From: Perkinsus chesapeaki
Taxonomy: Eukaryota > Perkinsozoa > Perkinsida > Perkinsidae
Assembly (NCBI GenBank): GCA_013115145.1
Contig: JAAPAO010000068.1
Span: 1 to 64,000, forward strand
DNA: 64,000 bases
Direction: 5' to 3'
The translations under genes were made by a program, and so were the position numbers. The notes under the pieces were generated by a model, which did no database searches, had not been told where the DNA came from, and saw only the letters and a list, made by a program, of their open reading frames with translations. Shown here one piece after another: positions 43,801 through 54,544 of this stretch (its first letter is position 1; every line of letters begins with the position of its first letter).

Positions 43801-45205
43801 GAAGCTCGTCGTGAGTAAATTGAGAGCGGAGGTGAGCTCACCCTACTGGCCACTGTCATGATTCCCTCTCTTCAGTGTGGTCAGCAGTACACGTCGAAGC
43901 TCGAGGGTATGCTGAGGGATGTAAGCTTAAGCCAGGTGAGCCGTATTTGCTGTTTCACAGTTCACTTACCATCAATTAGGATATCAGTCGGAGCTACAGT
44001 CAATCCTCAAGAGCGAGCTCACAGGACTGTGAGATCGATGTTAAGGTAAGATTTATCCTGTCCGCAGGTTGCCGCTTATATTACTTATATCAGGTTTGCA
44101 CCTCTGGTTTCTGGCCGACACGCTCTCCTCCAAAATGCGACATCCCAATCGAGATGAAAGTCATGATTGATCGGTGAGCTCGCACTGGCCATTTGCTCGT
44201 TCATCTTTCCGACGCCTCTCTACAGGTTCGAGACCTTCTACTTGTCGAAACATAGCGGTCGCAAACTAACCTGGATGTTCAACTACGGGACTGGTAAGTG
44301 TACATCACGGGTCGTATTATTGACCCTTCCCTCCAGCCGATGTCCGCAGCAGAGCAGGTCGCACCCCACATGTCCTCACCGTTAGCACTTATCAAGCAAT
44401 GATTCTGCTGCTCTTCAACTCTTCCGAGGCCCTCAGGTAAAGGTATACAGAATTTAACCGTAAATAGGATGCTTGATATCAGTTTCGAGCGTATACGGTC
44501 CTCACTCAACTGTGGGAGAGGCGATGACCATGGCAATGATGAGAAGTCTGAGCAGGAGGATGATGTCGAGATTAAGCGCCATCTGATGAGCCTGTACGTG
44601 AACCCTCGAGTGAGGTGAGATGTGGCTTTGTCCATCGTGAATGAATTCATTTTTATAGGGTCCTCTTACGGGAAAGTTGTCGCGACTCTAAGGAGCCTGC
44701 CAATGGTGACATCTTCCGCGTCAACTCGGAGTTCGAGCACCGTGTCCGCAACGTTCGCGTGCCCCTTATAGCGTTACCCAGCATTTCTGTTAATAGAGGT
44801 GAGTTGTGACCCGAGCCCGGAATCTACTCACTCCAACCGGGCCTCTTTAGGATCCAGTGGGAGCGGCGGAAGCGAAGTCCCTCAAGCAGTAGAAGAGGAT
44901 CGAAAGCATCTTGTAGAGGCAGTGTTGGTATGATAGTGTAGCTGTCAGTTGTGCGATTATTATTTTCCAGGTGCGCATCATGAAGAGCCGGAAACAGCTG
45001 GATCACAATTCACTTGTCGTGGAAGCAACTAAACTGTTGGCTCCACGGTATGATCCTGGCTCCATGTGGCGCATGTGTTTTAGATGGTGTCTTCAGGTTC
45101 CAGCCGTCACCGCAGCTCATTAAACAGCGCATTGAGCATTTGATAGAACGAGAGTTCCTCGAGCGCTGTCCGCATGACCATAAGACGTACAACTACTTAG
45201 CCTGA
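40839..45205 (+). CDS. CUL3: Cullin-3-type scaffold of a ubiquitin ligase (first exon not found)
   Basis: About 24 exons. The N-terminal exon [18 protein letters not shown] then LSFEELYRN, followed by [13 protein letters not shown], matches the CUL3 N-terminus better than CUL1 or CUL4. Further anchors are [35 protein letters not shown], the cullin-homology signature [24 protein letters not shown], and the neddylation segment [10 protein letters not shown] (exon 44971-45047), whose Lys is the expected NEDD8 site. The winged-helix C-terminus ends HKTYNYLA with TGA at 45203-45205. The protein bridges BTB adaptors and the RING subunit Rbx1. Two introns (42202-42274, 42589-42679) carry tRNA-like motifs. 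The intron at 41072-41693 is 622 nt and holds strong hairpins. Confidence 0.93.
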
Positions 45206-45490
45206 TGCTTCCCCCTTTATTTAATATGCACAGCGAAGCCAGATGTAAATAGTGGGGATGTCAAACCGCAATATTTTATCACTGCAATTACCAAGCTTTG
45301 TGTTGTCAGTTTTCCGCATCACCATAATACGCGTGAAGTGTTTCTCTCCCGTTGACTCCCGTATTAACCCAACAACAGTGGCGAATAAGAAATTCTATCG
45401 ATTTGGTCCTGGTGGCAACTGCACATGTTCACCAGTTGTCGCTTGTCCGAATAACCTATCGATAGTATGCCTACTGGAGGCAGTCAACGC
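45206..45490. other. Convergent intergenic spacer
   Basis: Lies between the cullin stop (plus) and the stop of the next minus-strand gene. Holds both 3' ends; no other feature seen. Confidence 0.4.
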
Positions 45491-46421
45491 TCACTCTTTT
45501 AAAGCCTCTATACTGTTGGCGAGTTGCTCCTCGACTTGGTGGCCGAAAGCATCAAGAGAGGAACGCATATCAGCGACAGCGGGTGCAGGCAGTACGCCAA
45601 GAAGTGAACCTCATACTTCAATCTCCGCACTGTGTGGAGTAAGTCTCTTACCTGGATTGCTCCGTCGAACCCCCAGTAGCCGTCGACGCCTGAGGGCATG
45701 AGATCTGAAAGATGCCATTAAATGGGGCTACATGTCCTCGACGTTTTCAATATCAACCTCGGCCTTCCACAGCAGTTGGTCCAACTCACGTTGACGACGA
45801 GTCATATTTTCGGTCGTCTGCACGCCGCCTGCGAATACATCTGAAGAGCAGACCAACAATCACAAGCTTCCGATGGAAAACTGTGGCTCACGTTCCAGAT
45901 ACATGAGGTCCGAGCTGACCCTATCGAGGATCTTCAGAACCTGGAAAGCCAGTCACTCAAGAGTGTGGAGTGATGAAATACATCCTCGGCGAGTTCCACG
46001 GCACGACAGGCTTCCATCTCATCGTCCTCAACCTCTGTTATTTCGGAGAGCAAAGATGCATATCTAGAGTGTGAAGGGGAATGGGCGATACAGTAGCGAT
46101 GGTACGCTGGGCCAGTGCCTGCAGCTAATGACCAGTCAACGCCAGTAATGGGATCCACGCCATCCAACTTGCGCACAACCTCAGTTCCTGCAGAAAGTTC
46201 CAATTGCCACCATGGCGATAGCGGGGCATACCTCTGGTTTCGAGGACCTGGTCCAGCTCTAATTTAGTGTACTTAAGCCGCTCACGTAGGCGGTCCAATT
46301 TCTTTCGAAGGTGCGGGGGAGAAGTGCCTGTAAGGGGCCGACTGAGATACGAATTTTCCGCGACAAACGCATCGTCCAGTAGAGAGGCGTAAAAATGTAA
46401 AAATATTGTGATACATATCAT
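45491..46421 (-). CDS. Coiled-coil hypothetical protein, five or more exons
   Basis: Exon 1 (46232-46421) encodes SYLSRPLTGTSPPHLRKKL and the heptad-like RLRERLKYTKLELDQVLETR. Exon 2 (45982-46187) carries VRKLDGVDPITGVDWSLAAG to AVELAED. Then come VLKILDRVSSDLMYLE, and an exon with TRRQRELDQLLWKAEVDIEN. The last exons end MRSSLDAFGHQVEEQLANSI EALKE, TGA at 45491-45493. Phases agree at each join. The protein is mostly charged helices, suggesting a coiled-coil structural or complex subunit. The ATG at 46421 is only 40 bp from the stop of the upstream gene on the same strand. No family recognised. Confidence 0.6.
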
Positions 46422-46460
46422 GTGTGTTCAATATTATACTGTAGTTAAAACTTGAACGCT

Positions 46461-48484
46461 TTAACGAAGTCCTCTCGACCGGGGGCTCTTACTTGGGGAA
46501 ACCTTCACACAGTCGTCAAGGCCTACAGTCCCTCGTTCTTTAACTTCCGCAAGCTCAAGCAACTGATTTGCACAATGGAGGAGGGATAGCCCAGAAACAT
46601 CATACCTTCACACGCACGTTCTTTTCCTTCACCGCCTTCTGGAATCTCCTCGAGTGTGCGAGCAATTGCTCCTTCGATATTGTACCTGCTTCTATGCTTC
46701 TATGAGCTTGTAGCCTTCGCTGGAATCTTTACGGTTGCGCTGGGCGCAGAGGAGAGCTTTCAGGCCGGTGAGCCACGCATCGTATCTGCCACCATCATCA
46801 GGATGAGCCCTTGCGGATGGTCCTACTCGAATTCGTCCTTGCACGTGATGTCTAGGGCACTAGTCTCCCCTTCGGGCACTTTATATATAAGAGAGAACGA
46901 CAGGTGCTCCAGCATCGGCAGCCGGTACCTCAAGAAGCGGGGAGCCTCTAAAACCGCTGGAGACTTTACTTGGCGAAAGTGGAGGTCTGCTGACCGAGTC
47001 TAAGCTCGCATACGTCCGACAGGTTTATCATGCACTCCTTCCGGTCAAGCCCAGCTGAATACCTGAGCCGATGCTCTCGATATTTAGGCATTGACAGTCG
47101 AACCATAATATCCTCTTGTGGTCGTTGGAGAGCTGAAACTGGCGTAGATGCGGGTGTCCGGAATTCCCGTGCTTCAAGAGATTGGTACCGAGCCGCATTC
47201 TGAAACGATCCCACTGTTACCAGTGGGAATATGTCCACGGTTGTGACCCGACATCGTAAGAGGTCGGTGATGTTACTAATATACAGACGGCAACAGAATT
47301 TTCGCATTGCGATATCAGGAGGAGTTGGTTCCGTTGAGTGTATGGGAATCCACGCTAGGAACTGCATCAGTTAAGCGAACGCAGAGCGTAGGGGCGCGGC
47401 GAGGGTACCGATGCAGCGCTTTAGTGGCCTCAATGTGCTTCAGAGGGTCGATCGGAACCTTCAGCCTTCTCCACTTCTCTTCGCCTAGTGAACCAGTAGA
47501 GCCATGGTGAGCGCAGCCACGCTCTCACACTTGTTCGCTCATCCCCGTTACGGCCAGCTGTAAGCCGTTCTCCGACTAGAAGGTCGTAATGCGCTCCTCG
47601 ACGCAGCAGGGGGAGATCCTCATAGGAGTCGAGGTCGATGATAGTCCCTTCAGCGAGACCTCAAAAGGGCGGCACCGAGTATCGCACCTTTTCTGCGCGA
47701 GCGCAGCTTGAACACTTTATCAGTATCATCGGTTATACTGCCAACCGCTGCCAATATGCATTCACGAACATCCTCGGGAGAAGACACATCCGAGAACCAT
47801 CCAACAGCATGCCGGCCATGGCTGAGCAAAGCCCACTCGTCCACCCGATGCGTGGCCGACTATTGATACTCCGAGTGGACGTAGATCCGCATTCTCGTAG
47901 CCTCTTGATCCTCCAAGTCGAACTCAGTGAGCACCGGTGCGCATGCCTAAACCTTAAAGCTCAGAGTTTCCGTCTTGTGCTGCCATTCTACCCTTATTTC
48001 CTGCAAGTCCTCAGACATCACCGATTCTGACCCTGGGGAGCCTGAGCTCGGCGTTGAGGCCGTTTGGACGGTCGATAAAGGGCCAGCATCTTCGATCTGG
48101 TCTAGCGTAGACGCCAAAGGGGATTTTATAATTTTACCGCTTTTTCAATCAGTTCTTCCAGGCCGGGAAGCTCTCTTGTGAGCTCTGGAATGGTCGGACT
48201 CCGCGTGGCGGTGTTTTCTGGTATATTGGTGCCTTCGGAGTTCCCAAAGTGCGTCTCGTCCGTCCTTTCTAGGTGGACCTTTTCTCCGTTTAAAGTCGGA
48301 TCTGCTTCATCCAAATTAACAGCTCACCCCTCACATTAGCTGTCGGACCATCTGGTGCACTAAATCCCACTGGTTGACTCGCAGTAGCTCTTTGAAAGTC
48401 CTGCCAGGCGTCATCTTGCCCCTCCGCGGTTTCAACGCCCATTAGCGGCCGATGCTGATTTCCCACGCGTGAATTTACTAACAC
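46461..48484 (-). CDS. PH-domain protein with disordered N-terminus
   Basis: The N-terminal exons (48484 downward: MLVNSRVGNQHRPLMGVETA) are polar and disordered, followed by SSGSPGSESVMSEDLQEIR, a middle segment VDEWALLSHGRHAVGWFSD and AEGTIIDLDSYEDLPLLRR. The C-terminal exons form a PH-like fold of the PH_12/phospholipase C type: FQLSNDHKRILWFD, then ECMINLSDVCELRLGQQTST, YRLPMLEHLSFSLIYKV, LDITCKDEFEYDAWLTGLKAL with the conserved C-terminal Trp, then a helix ISKEQLLAHSRRFQKAVKEK. Such domains bind phosphoinositides or protein partners at membranes. The exact exon borders between 47.0 and 47.6 kb are uncertain. An intron near 47.87 kb appears to start with GC. Confidence 0.6.
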
Positions 48485-48685
48485 AAAGCATTAAAGCATG
48501 GATGCATGTTCGTAACCAGTGCGATCTCATAACAACCAAAATCAACAAAGGCTATCAACGAACAAGCTTCAGTTGATGGCAGACCAGCGGCGAAGTGACC
48601 AAATCAGATCCTCCTCGGCATCGCTGCGCCAAGTTTATTAAAATCCCGCATAACGTGTACGGCGAGATAAGCTATAATATCAAAT

Positions 48686-50320
48686 TCACTGATTTAGTGC
48701 TGAGACTGCCGGAGCTGAGCTCGAGGCTTCCGCGCTGCATGGGACAAGGCTGCCCGTAGCATAGGCTACCATCAGCTCCTTGATGCTTGCAAAAACCTGA
48801 GATGGGAGATCATCCAGCGGCTCGGGCGTCACTGGTTGTACGAAGTTGGGGAGAAGAGGGCTCTTTTTGAGCTGCTGCTCGTCGGTGCAACCGCTCATCA
48901 CCAGCGCACAATCGATGCCGTTCTCGATTGCCGTTCGGATGTCCGTGCCTGATAAGAACACGTAATGTCAGTTTATGACCGCTTGTTCTACCGAGCGAGT
49001 CCCCGACAAAGAGGACCGGTCCGAGCGCCGGTGATCGGCCGCGCATACGCTGTGAGAGAAGCCGTTGTCGGGCCATACGCAGCATGTGTGGATTAGGCTT
49101 ACCAAGGTTATAGGAGTCAGCGTTTGTGACCTAAGGCAGCTGATGAGAAAAGTACAATGACAACAGGGCTGAAGAAGCAGTCTGTATTAGTGAGCTGCGC
49201 TCTACTGGCTATCCCTAGAAGCTATCATTCAATGCTGGGAGATTGGAGTATTGGTACTTAAGGTATTCAAGTCCCGGCAGTCTTTGAGAATCTCAATAAC
49301 TAAGCTATCTCCAGTTGAGTTTGCTCAACAAGCTAATATATATAGCTCAGCCTAAACTATAATATGGGCGGGAGTACAGGAATATTTCAACACTGGACGA
49401 CAGTGACGTGCTACTTTTGATATCATCTCAACAGCAGGCATTGGCATGCCGAACTTGTAGCTGCCATCGGGAGTAACCTGGGAAGGATAGGTGAAGAAAC
49501 TGCGTGTAAGCGAGGGCCTACCTCATAGTAGTCTGGGCAGGTGTAGAGAAGTCTGGCGCCCTCCTGGACACAAGAGCACGCCCGCTCGACATATCGAGTG
49601 TTCTCGCTATGAACCTACCAGCAGCGCCTTATCGGGGACGCAGGTTCGATCCCCAGGTTGGGCGTTTACTTACCGAACCAATGAGGACATAATCTACTTC
49701 CTTAGGGGAGCGGCTTCGGCTCGTATCGCCGGTGATGACAGAATCCTCAGACAGACCGTGCTTAACAAATGCTTGCCGAACAGTGGATACCAGCCCGAAC
49801 TGTCGAGACAATTCCACGCATCGGAGGTCACTGTGCCCTACTTCGCCGATTATGAACACGACTCCGGTCCATCCATTGCTTATAAGCCGGGCAAAAAAGT
49901 CGGCAGCACCTGAAGCCTCTCTGAGCTGGTCATGGAGAGCGCCGCCCCACTGTTGGCAGCAGTATAAATTTGGCTCTCTCGTATGTTCACGCCTAGTATC
50001 CCTAAGAGCTTGAGGCTGAGCTCCTCGGTGGTGTAGCGACACTCGTTCGTTAGAAGCATGTACGGGATCTGCAATGCGATACGATGACTGCTCATCTTTC
50101 TTTCGTCACTTGTCCGGCGTTGAGCCGCGTGATAAACTCTCCCGCGCCCGGAATCGCATGCTCGCACTGGTGGAGGACACCATCCATGTCAAATAGAAAA
50201 CCGTGGTATCGACTAAGACGGCTCCACTTTTAAACGCAGCCACGCCGATCAACTTACTCGTGATGAAAGACCGTGCTGAGGGATGTGCTAGGGAACGATG
50301 CTCCAGCTATAATCCTGAAA
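48686..50320 (-). CDS. HAD-superfamily IIA phosphatase (NagD/4-nitrophenylphosphatase-like)
   Basis: The motifs occur in order on the minus strand. Motif I GFLFDMDGVLHQC (nucleophile Asp) lies near 50180. Motif II YMLLTNECRYTTEEL (Thr-Asn) follows the first firm intron, then FIIGEVGHSDLR and DYVLIGS. After the intron 49615-49673 come YVERACSCVQEGARLLYTC PD and GSYKFGMPMPAVEMISK, then the motif III lysine in LGKPNPHML. Motif IV FVGDSLGTDIRTAIENGID carries the metal-binding GD...D. It ends SAPAVSALNQ. This order is that of class IIA HAD phosphatases such as phosphoglycolate phosphatase and NagD; the substrate cannot be told from sequence. The first exon, upstream of 50215, is uncertain. The intron at 49615-49673 has a tRNA T-arm-like motif. 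Confidence 0.85.
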
Positions 50321-50718
50321 ACTTCGCTCCGCTAACATGGCAGGCAATAATTCAACGGCCTTACCTGTTGGTTTCGACTTCCATATCATCTGTATGGTCC
50401 CTCAGTACGCCCAAAAGGCCCTTGCAGGACTCATTGACAGGTCCCGCCTAAAGGAAATGAGTCACGCGCCACGAAATTCGTTTACTGTTACATTATCTTC
50501 GCCGTCAAAATCTTCCTCTGAAGGCGCGTGGCTCTTCCATTTGTTTCGCATTCGCCAAGTGATGTTTTCGACTCGCAGTGTGTCAATCTACCACAAAGAT
50601 AGCAGCTTATCCACAATAGTAGTATCAAATACAGAGCTACGGTCCAACATATACCCACTGGTGAAATGGTGACATGAGCGCATTGTTGTTCGATCAATAT
50701 GGTACTGTAAGAGTACAT

Positions 50719-51107
50719 TTAGCCGTCTGAAACGTGCCTCAAAAACTCTTGAAAGTTGTTGGATGCGCGCGCGTCTCGTACGATACTTAACATTAGGAGC
50801 TGCAAGTCTATCCGAGTCTTCGTGGAAAGGTTAATGTTTCCTTCGCGAGTGTTTAGCTCCTCCAAAGTATATTTCATATAATCGGTAATAAAGTTCGTAA
50901 ATGGCATTCGCCTCTTCAATATGTTACGAACACTTTTTACAGTCATTTATTCAACTTTGTCTGTTGAGGTGTGTCATCGACTCTAAAAGGCGATTGGGCC
51001 GCTACATCAGCGTTGATGCCGGGACGCATCTCCCTTCTGTTGAGCATCGAACAAGTCCGCCAGAGGTCATCCATGACAGACAACTCTTGCCTTCGAACCT
51101 TCATCAT
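50719..51107 (-). CDS. Two-exon hypothetical protein (98 residues)
   Basis: Exon 1 (51006-51107) encodes MMKVRRQELSVMDDLWRTCS and continues to RPGINAD. Exon 2 (50719-50913) continues in phase 0 with RRMPFTNFITDYMKYTLEEL and a helical region ending FQEFLRHVSDG. The intron is 92 nt, GT-AG. The residue pattern looks all-helical. No family recognised. A second in-frame ATG directly follows the first. Confidence 0.5.
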
Positions 51108-51205
51108 CGTCACAAGCGACTATAAAAAGCAAGAATATTCAATGAACCGTTATAGCGGAGAGCAATAGTGCACCACCCCTCACCTTGCTCTTCAGAGCTA
51201 TCTCC

Positions 51206-51361
51206 ATGCCTAGAGGAAGTCTCGGTTCGCCATTGTCCGTCGAATCCGATGAGGACGTCGTGCTGGCTGCGGAGGATAACCCTTGGACGCGCCTTTTTGA
51301 AACAGTGGATTCACACATGAAAGAAAAACTGGTTCAATCTCGTATGAGGAAACCGCTGTAA
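51206..51361 (+). CDS. Small acidic ORF, 51 residues
   Basis: A complete frame, ATG 51206 to TAA 51359-51361, encoding MPRGSLGSPLSVESDEDVVL then AAEDNPWTRLFETVDSHMK and a basic end RMRKPL. The composition is coding-like (balanced charge, no stop-rich alternative) and it lies between two minus-strand genes. It could also be a first exon, as no intron is required. Function unknown. Confidence 0.35.
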   Translation: MPRGSLGSPLSVESDEDVVLAAEDNPWTRLFETVDSHMKEKLVQSRMRKPL

Positions 51362-51576
51362 GGCATTTATGTCGCTAAGGGCGTATTCGATTCACAACGA
51401 GCTTTATCGACTAACAGTCAACCTTCGAACAGGAACCCTTAGTATTCGAGCCCAATGCGTGCGATAGTAGGTATGGGTCCTTAAGGACCGCAGAACGAAA
51501 GATATAATATCACTCACTGAAATGTCTAACAGTAGGCAGATGATAAAGCGATAATGAGACATCAAGAGAGCTACCG

Positions 51577-52659
51577 TTACTCGAGGCTCTTCGATAGGTA
51601 GTAAGTTGTTATCAGGCAGGGCCTACCGTTCCTTCTTCTGGAACAGCCTAGATCTTCAAGCTCGTCATCGGAGACGTCGTCGTAGTCGTAGGAATTGCCA
51701 AAATAGGGGTCATCCTCTATGCAGTAGACAACGTCCTTATGGCCACAGGCAAACTGCCTCCCTCTCCCTCCACTAATGTGCGAATCGCTCCTACGCAAAT
51801 ACCAAGTGTTCCCTACAGACCGCAGCATGTCATCGCACAGTGTCAACCCTCTGGGTCCACGGTTTTGGTACTTGGTTACCGCGACGCGGGTGGATTCATC
51901 CAGAAAATGAACTTCCGACACAGAGTTGAGCTCAGTCGACGCGAAGGAGGTCTCGACTGCACGAAAACTCAGAGGCTCGTGGCGACTCCTCAATTTATAG
52001 GTATACAGGCTGAGCTCGTCCTTACAGTGCGACACCACCTGGGCAGACAGAGGATCTTCGTCGTTCACCATTAGGCAGCTCAATCTGCCCGCGGGTTCAG
52101 CGGGTTGTATCAGTTTGGCTTGCCCCCATTCGGAGTTGACGAGACGATCAATACAGAAGAGATGGCCGGGATCGAAGAGCACAAAGACGAAGTTGTCAGT
52201 GCAGGCCAGACTTGTCTTGGTTTCCCTGACGTGGTCCCTGGAGCCTGGCAGACCGGACACCTCCAGTGTGACGCCAGTGGATTCGGTTCCAGTATTCAAG
52301 TCGTAGTATATCAGCTTGCGATTGACATCAGAGAGGGCGAAGAGGAGGCACTTGGCTCTGTCATAGTAGTAGACGGCTTTACCTTTAAAACCAGGTTGTA
52401 ATACCATCACCTCCTCACCTCTCTCAAGAGGCTTTCTAATATATACACCAGTAGGAGTAGGATAGACACCAAGAAGCTCTTCATTCATAACAAATATAAA
52501 TGATGGTGATGGACTAACCAGAATCTCCTCTCGTGGACAGACTAGAGCAAGCTCCCTCTTTGCGAGGTGTGGGGCGAATTCGTTGGTCATATCAGGCAGA
52601 GGGCCATCCCCAGCAGCCTTCTCAAGCACCACCTCAAAAAGCCGCAAGTCTAGCACCAT
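51577..52659 (-). CDS. Tandem-array paralogue P1 (360 residues; upstream start lost to a stop codon)
   Basis: Intronless. It contains the family core REEILVSPSPSFIFVMNEEL then LGVYPTPTGVYIRKPLERG and VMVLQPGFKG, followed by beta-rich segments (YYYDRAKCLLFALSDVNRK, VLFDPGHLFCIDR) and an acidic region (YDYDDVSDDELEDLG) near the end. All other members start M-x-x-P-x-H with ALE/ALD a few residues later. Here that ATG lies at 52678-52680 and is followed by AAG then TAG (52672-52674), after which P-A-H-A-M continues in frame. Translation must therefore start at the internal ATG (52659), or the copy is decaying. Otherwise the frame is intact. Confidence 0.75.
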   Translation of the reverse strand: MVLDLRLFEVVLEKAAGDGPLPDMTNEFAPHLAKRELALVCPREEILVSPSPSFIFVMNEELLGVYPTPTGVYIRKPLERGEEVMVLQPGFKGKAVYYYDRAKCLLFALSDVNRKLIYYDLNTGTESTGVTLEVSGLPGSRDHVRETKTSLACTDNFVFVLFDPGHLFCIDRLVNSEWGQAKLIQPAEPAGRLSCLMVNDEDPLSAQVVSHCKDELSLYTYKLRSRHEPLSFRAVETSFASTELNSVSEVHFLDESTRVAVTKYQNRGPRGLTLCDDMLRSVGNTWYLRRSDSHISGGRGRQFACGHKDVVYCIEDDPYFGNSYDYDDVSDDELEDLGCSRRRNGRPCLITTYYLSKSLE

Positions 52660-52896
52660 AGCATGGGCAGGCTACTTCATGAGGTACGGTAAGAAAGACA
52701 ATCCTATATGCAGCTTACAATGATTACATGCGCGGTGCTTCTAGAAACACTCAGATCTTGTTATTATAACAGAAAACACAACACTGAGTAAAGCTAGTAA
52801 AAAAGTGCTTCAGCGTGCTGTCGGTAGTCAATGGTCCTTTATATATTAAAACGTTCAGCTTGAGGGAGAATTGGGTTGGCAATCTTACAGTAGATA

Positions 52897-54222
52897 TCAG
52901 GGATCCATATACATGTAATAAGCTGTAATTTTACATGATGCAGAACACCGACGCCTTTTGAAGGCGCGCCCCGCTGTATGCCACGTAGGCCTATATGCCC
53001 TTGGGAAAGTTAGCCGACTACTAGTTGATCTCACGTAAGACACAACACTGCTGCTGTCTTCGTTTAGCTCTAGTTCTTCATCTTCATCATCTTCATCTTC
53101 ATCATCTTCATCTTCATCTTCCTCGTCATCATCTTCACTGTCTTCATCGTCATCGCTGTGTTCATCGGAGTCCATATCATATTCATTATAGCCTTCGTTA
53201 TAGACGTAGGAGGCTCTGTTGGGGCGGGCGGAGTCACTGGGCAGTGACGCACTATATAGAATATCTTTTCCACCGTAGACCATCTGACGACACTTGCTGT
53301 AGTAAGTATCATACAGCTTGGCTTTGGGACCGAAATGCTTCGTCGGAGGGTGGTACACATGCATATAGGCATCGATTTCGACTTCGACTCGCCTGAACGT
53401 CCGAGTCCTCAAAGCCAGCATATCATCGCCGATAGGATAAACGTCGCAGACGTGTTCGGAACCAGAGTACCCCGGAGGGGCTAGCTGCTCATTTGACACT
53501 TCTCGAAAGCAGAGAGGCTCCATTCGGTGCCTCATCGAAATCTTCAGCAGCCTCCATGTATTAGCGCGCGCGCTGCCAACCACCATGACGCTCAACGGGT
53601 CCTTAGAATCAGCTACTAGGGAGCAGCCTGTGAGCGGGGTGGACTCGGAAGACCATATCAACTTGGCTTGTGCAGATTCACCTATGGCTTCACGGTCGAT
53701 ACAGAAAAGTCTATTGTTGCCAAGCAAGATAAAAACGAAAACTTTGGTGAGGAGCATGCTTGTGGGTTCTGGACGGGATGCATGGTGTTCAATTAAGCCG
53801 TGAACTTTGATGGTAGATTTGGATTTAGGTCCGACTGATAAATCGTACTGGTTGAGCTTCCGCATATCATCATGTAGAATAAACAAGTGGTGGTTCTTGC
53901 TGTCATAATAGTAGACTACTTCACCTTTAAAGCCAGGCTTTAAGACCATAACTTGCTCATCTCCTTTAAGAGGCTTTTTAATATGTAAACCATTACCGGT
54001 AGGATAAACACCAAGAAGCTCTTCATTCATAACAAATACGAATGATGGTGCCGCGCTTGCCAGAATCTCCTCTCGTGGACAGTCCAGTGTGAGTTCCCTC
54101 TTTCCAAGGTGTGGGGCGAACTCGTGAAGCATATCCGGCAGAGGGCCATTCCCAGCAGCCTTTTCGAGCATCTTATTGAACAAGCGCAGCTCTAGTGCCA
54201 TAACATGTGGAGGCAGTCTCAT
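52897..54222 (-). CDS. Tandem-array paralogue P2 (441 residues, acidic insertion)
   Basis: Starts MRLPPHVMALELRLFNKMLE. Family core REEILASAAPSFVFVMNEEL, with the subgroup variant GNGLHIKKPLKG and VMVLKPGFKGEVVYYYDS. It differs from the others by about 45 residues of almost pure Asp/Glu near the C-terminus, encoded by a (TCATCT)-like run at 53070-53170, which makes it the longest member. Ends KITAYYMYMDP, keeping the aromatic C-terminal motif. Closest relative is P3 next to it. Confidence 0.8.
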   Translation of the reverse strand: MRLPPHVMALELRLFNKMLEKAAGNGPLPDMLHEFAPHLGKRELTLDCPREEILASAAPSFVFVMNEELLGVYPTGNGLHIKKPLKGDEQVMVLKPGFKGEVVYYYDSKNHHLFILHDDMRKLNQYDLSVGPKSKSTIKVHGLIEHHASRPEPTSMLLTKVFVFILLGNNRLFCIDREAIGESAQAKLIWSSESTPLTGCSLVADSKDPLSVMVVGSARANTWRLLKISMRHRMEPLCFREVSNEQLAPPGYSGSEHVCDVYPIGDDMLALRTRTFRRVEVEIDAYMHVYHPPTKHFGPKAKLYDTYYSKCRQMVYGGKDILYSASLPSDSARPNRASYVYNEGYNEYDMDSDEHSDDDEDSEDDDEEDEDEDDEDEDDEDEELELNEDSSSVVSYVRSTSSRLTFPRAYRPTWHTAGRAFKRRRCSASCKITAYYMYMDP

Positions 54223-54544
54223 TGTAAGGGGTTAAGATTTGTCTATTGGCTGAAATGAGAAGCTTGGAAATGCATCCGGGACATCGCGAAGAATATCAGA
54301 CATAACGTGAAGTCTACCAGTCGCTAACATCCGCTACTAGTGATAGCTGAGCACTATGTGTGACTAAAGCACTGTCCGCTCCTAGCCAGGTCGACCGCTT
54401 GCATAGGTTCCACCAACTCAACAAGCTATTAAGCATAATGAAAGTCATAAAAGTACAGCCATTGAATTGTAATGAACCCATACAATACCCCTTAAGGCTC
54501 AGGGTTAGGCTACAGTAGGATGATAACGTGCATCTTCAAAGCCA

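Noticed and set aside
44437-44482. Apparent 31-nt intron in the cullin
   Set aside because: A later acceptor gives a normal 46-nt intron and a better cullin match ([11 protein letters not shown]), so ultra-short introns are not established here.
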